Assembly: GCF_014673215.1 (NCBI RefSeq)
Contig: NZ_JACWMS010000004.1
Location: 62,001-126,000 of the forward strand
DNA length: 64,000 bases
DNA from: Gordonia hankookensis
GTDB taxonomy: Bacteria; Actinomycetota; Actinomycetes; Mycobacteriales; Mycobacteriaceae
Direction: 5' to 3'
Shown here piece by piece: positions 9,001-18,100 of the stretch. Made by a program: the position numbers and the translations under genes. Below the pieces are notes generated by a model, which made no database searches, was not told where the DNA came from, and saw nothing but the letters and a program-made list of their open reading frames with translations. Each line of letters opens with the position of its first letter. The first letter of the stretch is position 1.

Positions 9001-10347
9001 ATCATGTCGATCAGTCAGGTCGCGGAAACTGTTGACCCGCACCGCAACGCGTTCGACGTCGTGATCGTCGACGAGGCCAGTCAGGCCGACATCACCAGCT
9101 CGTTCCTGCTCTGGCTGGCCCCGCGGGTCATCGTCGTGGGCGATGACCGGCAGTGTGCGCCCACCGGGCTGTCGGGAACCACCCTCGACGACGCGTTCGC
9201 CAAACTCGACGCCCACTTACCAGACCTACCGCAGTATCTGCGGGATGGGCTCACGCCCCGATCGAGCCTTTTCTCCCTGCTGCGCAGCCGATTCGGTCAT
9301 TTGATCCGGCTGCGTGAGCATTTCCGGTCGATGCCCGAGATCATCGAGTTCTCGTCACGTCAGTTCTATTCGGGCGCCCCGCTGCTGCCGGTGCGCCAAT
9401 TCGGCGCGGACAGGTTGCCCCCGTTGCGATCGGTCGCCGTCGACGACGGTGTGGCCGGCGGTCAGGGGGCGTCGGTGGTGAACGAGAACGAGGCGGCGGC
9501 GATCGTGGCGGCGCTGGCCACCTGTCTGGACGACCCCGCCTACGACGGACTCGATTTCGGCGTCATCGCGCTGCAGGGCACCAAGCAGGTGGACGAGATC
9601 ACCCGCAGGCTGCGTGCCGCCGTCAGCGAAGACGATTGGCGGTCGCGTCGTATCCGGGTGGGGACGCCGCCGGACTTCCAGGGCGACGAGCGGCACGTGA
9701 TGATGTTGTCCATGGTGGTGTCCGATCCATCCGCGATCGCTCCGCTGACGCGGGCCGAATCCCAGCGCCGGATCAATGTCGCTGCCTCGCGCGCAATGGA
9801 TCAGATGTGGCTCTTCCACTCGATCGACCTCGATGCGCTCAAGACGAACGATCTGAGGTACTCGCTGCTCGACTACGTCCGGGCCGGACAGGGGCCGACC
9901 AATCCGCCGATGCCATCCGATGTCTCGGACATCGAGCGGCAGCAACCGTTCTCCAGCCTCTTCGAGCAGCAGGTCTTCAATCGACTGGCCGACCGGGGCT
10001 ACTACGTCGTGCCGTCGATGACCATCAACAACCGCGTAATCGATCTCGTGGTCACCGGGGCCGACGCCCGGATGGCCGTCGAGTGCGACGGGGACTCGTT
10101 CCGGACCACCGGCGAGCAGGCCCGTTCCGACATGGAACGCGAACGCGAATTGCGTCGGTGTGGTTGGTACTTCTGGCGAGTGCGGGAGTCCGAGTTCGAG
10201 CTCGACCCCGACCGTGCCCTCGACGGGCTGTGGGAGGTGCTCGATCGGCGCGGGGTGAAGCCGGGATCGATCACGCCCCTGCCTGCGGATGCGGCGGCGA
10301 CATCCGACAATCGCTGGGACCCGATCGATCTCAGCACGGGGGAGTGA
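6058..10347 (+). CDS. SF1 (UPF1/DNA2-like) helicase with C-terminal PD-(D/E)XK-type nuclease domain
   Basis: The 1429-residue protein has Walker A GPPGTGKT at 334-341, a helical insertion of about 600 residues, Walker B VIVDEASQAD around D1005-E1006, GDDRQCAPTGLSG (motif III), REHFRSMPEI (IV), TPPDFQGDERHV (V) and NVAASRAMDQMW (VI). It belongs to the COG1112-like branch of superfamily 1. Residues about 1300-1400 form a restriction-endonuclease-like domain with D1329 (RVIDLVV) and E1342-C-D1344-G, resembling the REase_MTES_1575/DUF559 folds. A helicase fused to a nuclease suggests DNA processing or anti-phage defence; that is inference. GGAGGAGGG lies 12 nt before the ATG. The first 40 residues are a low-complexity TD-rich repeat, so the conserved core starts near residue 40. 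Confidence 0.85.
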   Translation: MADGTDTAQTDREQTDRGQTDRGQTDPGQTDPGRTDQADQVVRLLGYLRELVRSRSEVVSDVEHHPGLVWVGKSTDVPIRVGAGAGQAVIELAPDSQGYDAVSRLIDELHDSPETLELVLANALVTVRDVESAGDPRIREHLVTQQVVADRDDDTAAIRVTIGTGATPMMHDTYLLAPIDGVDLAAAVKVRGKITELVSPVGSQVSELVDTWLRQVRADSATVSLSVDMRPALVLRRRGVTAALAFYDAILAELRETAGIENDPDRPGRGEVPIGLAQLVAPIEAPERLAALTRSGALPAEDLVRDALYPLPANVEQRDVLAQLGVDSGVVVEGPPGTGKTHTIANLTAALLAKGQRVLVTSEKAHALQVIRDMLPPELRDLAVSIADVGQDDFEAMVSGVEAIAERKAGHQPRVVAAEIADLIDKRGQAIGKRERVLRELWMARESETEVHEWVAGEYRGTAAEVVRQCNDDKHRYDWLPGPVEGALPPLDAGEFEELLELLRTTDGATTRLGQRLPDLADHLPDSADLEQICERIGRRPHEPMVGSGSLLSILSGVDSRRLVRIKDVCDHLAVSAGEVASFPPLVADMADRLLAGQAAHLWSRVTTLSPIIGEAAERDRAIGAHVIATEGARPGDSSIFRAAADHLAAGGRWRGRLLRSAEQRAVEESGVRATVDGVEATDEQSLRLVADHLSVFDAVQQVQKVLADLHVPVDNSGSRSAQLNSLVRLDNQLAWISELMAGRDQLVRELEAISPGGPRPRSVAEVTEVAVQAGVIAATNDAVLAEHELAECAYRLSAEVDRGPSPEGDALVAALAKADAQAIKSARRDWSAARGELEAQTALDLYTLRLRNKAPEFYGLLYETAHDDSWPPRLRDVGAAWSWRRAQTWALERSDPTLEARLQAELDEHEADIEQFTARLTAAYAWRECLDRMSVAQVQALQSYRDHMINLGKGSGKHANRFRAAARAAMEHAQGAVPAWIMSISQVAETVDPHRNAFDVVIVDEASQADITSSFLLWLAPRVIVVGDDRQCAPTGLSGTTLDDAFAKLDAHLPDLPQYLRDGLTPRSSLFSLLRSRFGHLIRLREHFRSMPEIIEFSSRQFYSGAPLLPVRQFGADRLPPLRSVAVDDGVAGGQGASVVNENEAAAIVAALATCLDDPAYDGLDFGVIALQGTKQVDEITRRLRAAVSEDDWRSRRIRVGTPPDFQGDERHVMMLSMVVSDPSAIAPLTRAESQRRINVAASRAMDQMWLFHSIDLDALKTNDLRYSLLDYVRAGQGPTNPPMPSDVSDIERQQPFSSLFEQQVFNRLADRGYYVVPSMTINNRVIDLVVTGADARMAVECDGDSFRTTGEQARSDMERERELRRCGWYFWRVRESEFELDPDRALDGLWEVLDRRGVKPGSITPLPADAAATSDNRWDPIDLSTGE
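6082..6171 (+). repeat. In-frame 15-bp tandem repeat at the start of the helicase-nuclease gene
   Basis: Five 15-bp units (consensus CAGACCGATCGAGGG, later copies CAGACAGATCCAGGG) and one degenerate sixth unit are arrayed head to tail. They encode a repeated QTDRG or QTDPG pentapeptide. Because the unit is a multiple of three, copy-number change would lengthen or shorten the tail without a frameshift. Confidence 0.9.
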
Positions 10348-10367
10348 GAGGCGCAGAACCCTGATCG

Positions 10368-11195
10368 TCAGTCGGTGGATCGGACCGCTGCGACCAGCGC
10401 GGGCAGGCCGATCGCGGCCGACGATCGGATGGTGTGCGTGACCTCGCGACTCAACGCCGATGGCTCCGGATTGAACTCGATGACCGGGGTGCCGGCGGCG
10501 ATGGCCCGCTCGGGGAGCTCGGCAGCCGGATAGACGATGCCGCTGGTTCCGACCACGAGTACGACATCGCTTGCGGCAAAGACATTCTCGGCCGTCGTCC
10601 AGGCGTCGGTTGGCAGCGGCTCGCCGAACCAGACGACACCGGGACGGATCGCGGACAGGCAGACCGGGCATGTGGGCGGTTCGACGCGTACCTCGTGTAC
10701 GGCCACCTCCGGGTCGGCGTCGGTGCCCTGGTACGGCCGCCCGCAATGACTGCATCGCGGCGCGAACAGGCTTCCGTGCAGATGGCTCACCACGTCGCTG
10801 CCTGCCCGCTCGTGGAGATCGTCGACGTTCTGGGTCACGACCATCACCGCACGATCGCGAGCCAGTTCGACGAGCGCGCGGTGCCCGGCGTTGGGCTGGG
10901 CGTCGCGAATCATGCGGGCCCGCCACTGATACCACCCCCATACGAGCGCGGGATCGGCCGCCCAGGCCTCCGGCGTCGCCAGCTGCGCGGGGTCGAACTC
11001 CTCCCACAGCCCGGTCTCGGCATCGCGGAAGGTGGCGATGCCGCTCTCGGCGGACATTCCGGCGCCGGTGAACACCGTGATCCATTCGGCCCGCCGGACC
11101 GCCTCGACCACGTCACCGGGCAGGTCGGGACCAGGCGCGGATGCCGACGACGACGTCGACCGGTTGGTCGGCGGCGATTGGTCGCGCTCGCTCAT
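10368..11195 (-). CDS. cobB: Sir2-family NAD-dependent protein deacylase (SIRT5/CobB-like)
   Basis: The 275-residue protein removes acyl groups from lysine using NAD. It has GAGMSAESGIATFRD, TQNVDDLH, the catalytic His in HLHGS, and two CxxC pairs (CSHC and CPVC) that bind structural zinc, then GTSGIVYPA and FNPEPS for NAD. The segment WGWYQWRARM carries the Y-x2-R pair that in SIRT5 and CobB selects negatively charged succinyl or malonyl groups. The zinc ribbon and complete deacylase motifs argue against a defence-type NADase. The ATG at 11195 overlaps the HIT gene stop by four bases (ATGA), so the pair is coupled. The N-terminal 25 residues are Ser/Pro-rich and probably disordered. Confidence 0.9.
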   Translation of the reverse strand: MSERDQSPPTNRSTSSSASAPGPDLPGDVVEAVRRAEWITVFTGAGMSAESGIATFRDAETGLWEEFDPAQLATPEAWAADPALVWGWYQWRARMIRDAQPNAGHRALVELARDRAVMVVTQNVDDLHERAGSDVVSHLHGSLFAPRCSHCGRPYQGTDADPEVAVHEVRVEPPTCPVCLSAIRPGVVWFGEPLPTDAWTTAENVFAASDVVLVVGTSGIVYPAAELPERAIAAGTPVIEFNPEPSALSREVTHTIRSSAAIGLPALVAAVRSTD

Positions 11196-11620
11196 CGATG
11201 ATCCGGTTCCAGCGCCACCCGGAGCAGCTCGGCGGTCTGGTCGGGATCGGGGTCGCGGCGTACCACCAGCCCCTTCGCGAAGCTCAGCTTGTCGCCGTTG
11301 TGGCGGGGGACGACGTGTAGATGCGTGTGGAACACCGTCTGAAAGGCCGCCCGGCCGTCGTTGACGACCAGATTGACGCCGTCGGCGCCCAGCGCACCCG
11401 ACTTCATCGCCGCGGCGACCCGTTGACCGGCGGCGAAGAGGCGGCCGCCCATGTCGGGGTCGAGGTCGGCGAGCCCGGACGAGTGCTCGCGCGGGATCAA
11501 CAGGGTGTGACCGCGGGTGACCGGGCGGATGTCGAGGAAGCCGACGACGTGGTCGTCGCGGTAGACCGTCCGAGCCGGCGCCCGCCCGCCGACGATGTCG
11601 CAGAACACGCACGTTGCCAT
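11192..11620 (-). CDS. HIT-family nucleotide hydrolase or transferase
   Basis: The 142-residue protein has the histidine-triad motif HTHLHVVPR near the C-terminus and an N-terminal CxxC (CVFCDI) typical of zinc-containing bacterial HIT proteins. Such proteins cleave adenylylated amines or dinucleotides (AMP-lysine, Ap4A); the exact substrate cannot be read. It is the first gene of a two-gene unit with the sirtuin, joined by an ATGA overlap. The ATG at 11620 was chosen because a TAGGGT box lies 7 nt upstream; an in-frame GTG three codons earlier falls within that spacing and is less likely. Confidence 0.88.
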   Translation of the reverse strand: MATCVFCDIVGGRAPARTVYRDDHVVGFLDIRPVTRGHTLLIPREHSSGLADLDPDMGGRLFAAGQRVAAAMKSGALGADGVNLVVNDGRAAFQTVFHTHLHVVPRHNGDKLSFAKGLVVRRDPDPDQTAELLRVALEPDHR

Positions 11621-11627
11621 GTCGAGC

Positions 11628-11633
11628 ACCCTA
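11628..11633 (-). promoter_or_regulatory. Putative -10 box (TAGGGT) of the HIT-cobB unit, leaderless type
   Basis: TAGGGT ends 7 nt before the HIT start codon and there is no other ribosome binding site. Further upstream (11704-11724) ATAACG occurs twice with an 11-bp period. Confidence 0.5.
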
Positions 11634-11825
11634 CGTTTCCGGACGCGGGCCGTCGCGATCGGTGGCGACGGGTGACCGTCCTGGATCGAGAGTGCACCAT
11701 GTCACATAACGATTGGATAACGGATCGTCGCCACTTCCGGATGGGCCGAACGAGCGCTCGGAAACGATCCGTGATCAGGGACGATCCGGGGGTGTCCGCC
11801 CGAGGGTTCGGTGCACACATGTGTT

Positions 11826-11859
11826 ACCCGCGGGGTTACCCACGGGTATACCCGCGGGT
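11826..11859. promoter_or_regulatory. Three phased palindromes upstream of fas (candidate operator array)
   Basis: Three 10-bp near-palindromes of the form ACCCRCGGGK start at 11826, 11838 and 11850, exactly 12 bp apart; the third (ACCCGCGGGT) is perfect. They lie about 300 bp before fas in a 541-bp gene-free stretch (11621-12161). In M. tuberculosis the TetR-type activator FasR is reported to bind inverted repeats upstream of fas-acpS, so an equivalent role is plausible but is inference. Confidence 0.5.
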
Positions 11860-11870
11860 CGATGTCAAAC

Positions 11871-11890
11871 ATGAGGAAAGCCTCATTTTC
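11871..11890 (+). terminator. Terminator- or attenuator-like hairpin upstream of fas
   Basis: ATGAGG pairs with CCTCAT across an AAAG loop and is followed directly by TTTTC. It lies 12 bp beyond the palindrome array and 270 bp before fas on the fas strand. The flanking genes on the left run the other way, so it does not end a known gene. No coding frame is visible in the rest of 11890-12161. Confidence 0.4.
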
Positions 11891-12161
11891 GTGTGTCATC
11901 ATTGGGTCACGTTCACGCCGACGACGACTCGTAGGTGAGTCTCTCGTGCAGCCAAAAGCGTTGCGCGGCAGGGGTGTTCATCCAGTGTGCCACAGCGCAA
12001 CACGGATAAGTGCAGCGCAGCACCGAAAAGTCCAGGCCACCGTACCGACAGACCTCAGCGGGTGATTTCTGTGCCCGCGGCTCAGCCAACGACGACAAGC
12101 CATTGACTACCCGCGACACGAGCACCCCCGCCACAACAGTGTCGAGACAAGAGGAGAACCC

Positions 12162-15100
12162 GTGACCGTCGACCAATTCCGTTCAGGAGCACAGGGCGCC
12201 GCGCACTCGGACCGCCCGACCACGACGCTGATCGACCGTCTCATCGACGGTGAGCCGTACGCGATCAGTTTCGGTGGACAGGGGTCGCCCTGGCTGCCCA
12301 CCCTGGCCGAACTGGTCGTCGACGCCGATCTCGAGCATCGGATCGGGAAGGTCGTCGCCGCCGCCGAGCGCATCATCGATCCGGTCGCCGCCCAGCTCAC
12401 CATCGCAGTGGTGGACGGTTTCCACCCGCTGACCTGGGTTCGTGCCCTCGATGCCGAAGAGCCGGTGCCCGGGGAGACAGAGCTCGCCGACTTCACGCTG
12501 TCGGGTCCGGGCGTACTGCTGACCCAACTGGCCGCGGTCGAAGCGCTGAAGAAGCAGGGCCTCGACACCACCGCCATCACGCCGACTGCCATCATCGGGC
12601 ACTCGCAGGGATCCATCGCCACCCACGCGATCGGCGCCGACGGCCAGGTCGCCGAGTCCGGACAGGGCCTGCTGCTGGCGATCGCACACCTCATCGGGGC
12701 CGCCGGCACCCTCGTCGCGCGTCGTCGGGGATTGGCGACCACCACCGACGGCACGCCCATGCTCGCCATCAGCGGTGCCGTGCCCGCGCGCATCGAAGAG
12801 ATCCTCGCCGACTATCGCGCCGGTCTGAGCGAGTCCGAGCTGGCCTCGGCCCCCGTCGTCGCGATCCGTAACGGCCGTCGCGCCGTCGCCCTCTCCGGTG
12901 CACCTCGCCATCTCGCCGCCTTCGCGGCGCTGTGCGAGCGCATCGCGGCCGCCGAGACCGACGAGCGCAAGCGCAAGGTCGCGGGTGGGGCGCCGTTCGC
13001 GCCCAAGTTCGATCACCTGAACGTCAGCGTCGCCTTCCATCACCCGACCATGGCCGAGGCCGTCGACCTGGTCGCGGAGTGGGCCGACGAGTGCGGGATC
13101 GATCGCGACACCGCGATCGGCCACGCCAAGTCCATCCTGGTCGATCCCGTCGACTGGGTCGCGACGGTCGACGAGGTCGTCGAAGCCGGCGCCAAATGGA
13201 TCCTCGACTTCGGGCCCGGCGACCTCGCCACCCGCCTCACCTCATCGCTGGTCCGCGGCCAGGGCGTCGGCCTGGTGTCGCCTGCGCTACGCGTGGGTCA
13301 GCGGAACCTGTTCAGCCCGGGCGGAGTCCCCGAGGTCGCCCGGCCCTGGACGCAATTCGCCCCGCAGCTCGTCGAGCTGCCCGACGGCCGCACGGTGGTC
13401 GACACCGCGTTCACCCGGCTGACCGGTCGTTCACCGATGCTGCTGGCCGGCATGACCCCGACCACCGTCGACCCCGCCATCGTCGCTGCGGCCGCCAACG
13501 CCGGACACTGGGCCGAGCTCGCCGGCGGTGGGCAGGTCACCGAGCAGATCTTCGCCGACAACGTCGCACGCATGACCGATCTCCTCGAGGACGGCCGGCA
13601 GGCACAGTTCAACGCGCTGTTCCTCGACCCCTATCTGTGGAAGCTGCAGCTCGGCGGTAAGCGCCTCGTGCAGAAGGCCCGCGCCCAGGGAGCCCCGATC
13701 GACGGTGTCGTCGTGTCCGCGGGCATTCCCGAACTCGAGGACGCGGTCGCGCTCGTCGACGAGTTCGTCGAGGCAGGCCTGCGTTTCGTCGCCTTCAAGC
13801 CCGGCACCGTCGAGCAGATCCGCGCGGTGGTCCGCATCGCCGCCGAGGTGCCCCATCACCCGGTCATCGTCCAGATCGAGGGGGGCCGCGCGGGTGGCCA
13901 CCACTCGTGGGAGGACCTCGACGACCTGCTGCTGGGCACCTACAGCGAACTGCGGGCCCGCAACAACGTCGTGATCTGTGTCGGTGGCGGCATCGGCACC
14001 CCGGAACGGGCGAGCGAATACCTGACCGGCGCATGGTCGTCGGCCTACGGCTACCCGTCGATGCCGCTCGACGGCATCCTGGTCGGTACCGCTGCGATGG
14101 CCACCAAGGAGGCCACCACCGCCCCCGAGGTCAAGCAGCTGCTGGTGGACACGGTCGGCTGTGACGACTGGATCGGTGCCGGACACGCGACCGCAGGCAT
14201 GGCGTCCGGGCGTAGCCAGCTCGGTGCCGACATCCACGAGATCGACAACACCGCGTCGCGCTGCGGTCGCCTGCTCGACGAGGTCGCGGGTGACGGCGAC
14301 GCCGTCGCCGACCGACGCGACGAGATCATCGCCGCCATGGCCGACACCGCCAAGCCGTACTTCGGTGACGTCGCCGAGATGACCTACCGGGCATGGCTGG
14401 ACCGCTACGCGACCCTCGCCGTCGGCGACGGCCGGTCCGATCAGCTGCCCTGGGCCGACATCACCTGGCAGCAGCGGTTCACCGATATGCTCCAGCGCAC
14501 CGAGGCGCGGATGAGTCCCGTCGATTCGGGTGAGATCCCGACGATGTTCGCCGGGACCGGCAGCACCGACGATCCGCACTCCGCGATCGATGCACTCGGC
14601 AGCGTCTACCCGGAGATCGAGACCGACGTCCTGCATCCCGCCGACGTCGCGTTCTTCCTCGAGCTCTGCCGCACCCCCGGCAAACCGGTCAACTTCGTGC
14701 CCGTCATCGACAAGGACGTGCGCCGCTGGTGGCGTAGCGACTCGCTGTGGCAGGCCCACGATGAGCGCTACCCGGCCGATGCCGTGTGCATCATCCCCGG
14801 TCCGGTGGCAGTCTCCGGCATCACCCGCGTCGACGAGCCGGTCGGCGAGCTGCTCGATCGCTTCGAGGCTCAGGTCGTGAACGACTTGCAGGACGCCGGC
14901 ACCGACTCCATCGCCGTCGACACCCGCAAGCGCGCCGGTCTGGTGGACGGCGACGGCACCATCGTGGCCGTGCTGGAGGCCGACGACGTCGACTGGGTCG
15001 GGCGCATGGTGCCCAACCCCATAGCGCTGCTCGGCGACCGCGATCGCTGGACGCTCGTGGACCCGGATCGTGCCGAGCACGAGCCGACGGGTTCGGTGCT

Positions 15101-18100
15101 CGAGCACGTCGCCGAGGATCGTTACGACCTGGTGACGCCGATCTCGGGTTCCTCGGTCCGGATTCCGCTGCACATCGACGCCGGTCTGCTCGACGGCGGC
15201 AACCCGCGGGTCGGGATCGACGAGGCCGCCAACGCCATGCGTGAGATCCTGACCGTCGCCGCCGGTGGCGAACTCGCGACCGTCGAGGACGGCGTCGCGG
15301 TCACCACCGTCTCGTGGGACCCGGACAGCGTTGCCGACCACGCCGCGGTGACCGGCTACACCCTGCCTGCCAACCTGCGTCCGACGACCCCGACCGAACC
15401 GTTCGGCTTCGCGGTCCCCGACACCCTCGTCGGCGCGAGCTGGCCGAGCGTCTTCAGCGTCATCGGTGCCGCCCGTACCGAATCGGGGGCTCCCGTCGTC
15501 GAGGGTCTGCTGGACCTGGTCCACCTCGACCACGCCGTCGAGCTGGTCAGCGAGATTCCTTCCACCACAGCAGAACTGACCGTCACCGCGCGCTCGGGCG
15601 CCGTATACGACTCCGAGGTCGGCCGGGTGGTCGAGGTCGGAGTCGAGGTGGCAGGCCCGACCGGTCCGATCGCCACGATGGCCGAGCGGTTTGCCATCCG
15701 CGGGCGCCTTGGTTCGGCGGAACTCGCCGACCCGGTCCGTGCCGGAGGTGCCTCCGATGACGAGCGGGCTGCCACGCGCAAGCTGCTCCGTTCTGCCACC
15801 ATCACCGCACCTAGTCGGATGACCGGCTTTGCGGCGGTGTCCGGTGACCGCAACCCGATCCACACCGATGTCGCGGCCGCCAAACTGGCCGGGCTCGGCG
15901 ACCCCATCGTCCACGGCATGTGGCTGTCGGCAGCCGCCCAGCAGGTGGTCACCGCAACCGACAGCAAGCACCCGACCCCGTCGGCCCGCCCGTTGGTCGG
16001 CTGGACCGCCCGGTACCTGGGCATGGTGCGCACCGGCGATTCCATCTCGATCCGCGTCGACAGGGTCGGTCTCGATGCCGGCCGTGAGGTCGTCGAGGTC
16101 ACCGCGAAGGTCGGCGACGACCTCGTGATGGCCGCCACCGGTCTGCTGGCCGCGCCGCGGACGGTCTACGCCTTCCCGGGCCAGGGCATCCAGAGCAAGG
16201 GCATGGGACTCGACGCCCGCTCGCGGTCGAAGGCCGCACGGGAGATCTGGGATCGCGCCGACAAGCACACCCGCGACGCTCTGGGCTTCTCGATCCTGGC
16301 GGTGGTGCGGGACAACCCCACCACCCTGGTCGCCAACGGCACCACCTACAACCACCCCGACGGAGTGCTCTACCTGACGCAGTTCACCCAGGTCGCCATG
16401 GCGACGCTGGGTGTCGCGCAGATCGCCGAGCTCAAGGAGGCGGGCGGTTTCGTCGAGAACGCGATCACCTGCGGTCACTCGGTGGGCGAGTACAACGCGC
16501 TCGCAGCGTGTGCCGGAGTGCTGCCGCTCGAGGCCGTGCTCGAGGTCGTGTTCCAGCGCGGTGAGGCCATGCATCATCTGGTCCCGCGAGATGACCTGGG
16601 CCGCAGCGACTACCGGATGGCGGCGATCCGCCCGAGCCAGTTCGGTCTGGCCGATGCCGACGTCACCGGTTTCGTGACGGAGGTCGGCGAGTCGGTCGGC
16701 GAGTTCCTGGAGGTCGTGAATCTGAACCTGCTCGGTTCGCAGTATGCGATCGCCGGTACGGTCCGTGGCCTCGAACACCTCGAAGACGAGATCGAGCGTC
16801 GTCGTCTCGAGTTCGGCGGCAAGAAGTCCTTCATCCTGGTGCCCGGTATCGACGTGCCGTTCCACTCCACGGTGTTGCGTGAAGGCGTGCCGGAATTCCG
16901 GTCCAAGCTCGAAGGCCTGCTGCCCGAACACATCGATCCGGAGATCCTGGTCGGTCACTACATTCCCAACCTCGTGCCACGGCTGTTCACCCTCGATCGC
17001 TCGTTCATCGAGGAGATCGCCGCGCTGGTGCCGTCCGATCCGCTCGATGCCGTTCTGGCGGATTGGGATTCCTGGTCGAACAAGCCGGGACAGCTGGTTC
17101 GCGTCGTCCTCATCGAGCTGCTGGCCTGGCAGTTCGCCAGCCCGGTTCGCTGGATCGAGACCCAGGAGTTGTTGTTCGCCGGACCGTCGCGCGACGGCCT
17201 CGGGGTGCAGAGATTTGTCGAGATCGGACTGAAGGGCGCCCCGACCCTCGCCGGACTCGCCACCAACACCCTCAAGCTCGACGACTATGCCGCGGCGACC
17301 ACCGAGGTGGCCAATGTCGAACGCGATTCCGATGTGATCCTGGCCAAGGACTCCGGTCCCGAACCCGAGGACGAGGTCGACGAGGGTTCGCCGGCGCCGA
17401 CCGCCGATGCCCCGGCGGCGGAGGCCGCACCGACACCTGCGCCGGCCGCCGCACCGGCACCGGCTCCAGCCGCAGCAGGGCCCCGACCGGACGACATCTC
17501 GTTCGGGCCTGCCGACGCGGTGAAGTCCGTGATCGCGCTGTGGACCAAGATGCGGACCGATCAGATCGGCTCCGCGGACACCATCGAGGCGCTGTGCGAC
17601 GGTGTCTCGTCACGCCGCAACCAGCTCCTCCTCGACATCGGTGGTGAGCTCGGGCTCGGTGCCATCGACGGTGCGGCCGAGGCCGACATGAACGCGCTGT
17701 CGTCGACAGTGGAGACGCTGGCGCGCGGCTATCGCCCGCTGGGCCCGGTGCTCACCGACGCGGTCGGCGACCAGGTCCGCAAAGCGCTCGGGCCCTTGGG
17801 CAAGCGGCAGTCCTACATCACCGATCGTGTTTCCAACGTGTGGCAACTCGGACCCGGCTGGGGCCTGCACGCCACGGTGGCGGTCGCTCTCGGTACCCGC
17901 GACGGCGTCAGTGTCCGCGGCGAGGATCTCGGCAACCTGCTCGACGGCGCGCTCGCCAACGCCGACGCGCTCGACGCCCTGATCGATCGTGCGGTCGCCT
18001 CGGTGGGTGCGGCACGCGGTGTCGCCGTGGCCAAGCCCGCCGCCGAGAGTGGTGGCGGCGCAACGGTCGACGCGGCAGCCCTCGGTGAGTTCACCGAGCA

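Noticed and set aside
10368..11195. Sirtuin as part of a Thoeris-like or DSR-like defence system with the adjacent helicase-nuclease
   Set aside because: It has the zinc ribbon, complete deacylase motifs and Y-x2-R of CobB/SIRT5 enzymes, is coupled to a HIT gene, and lies on the opposite strand from the helicase.
13431..16958. Very long open frame antisense to fas (about 1175 codons)
   Set aside because: It mirrors the codon bias of fas, has no recognisable domain and is Arg/Asp/Gly-rich in the way of GC-rich antisense frames.
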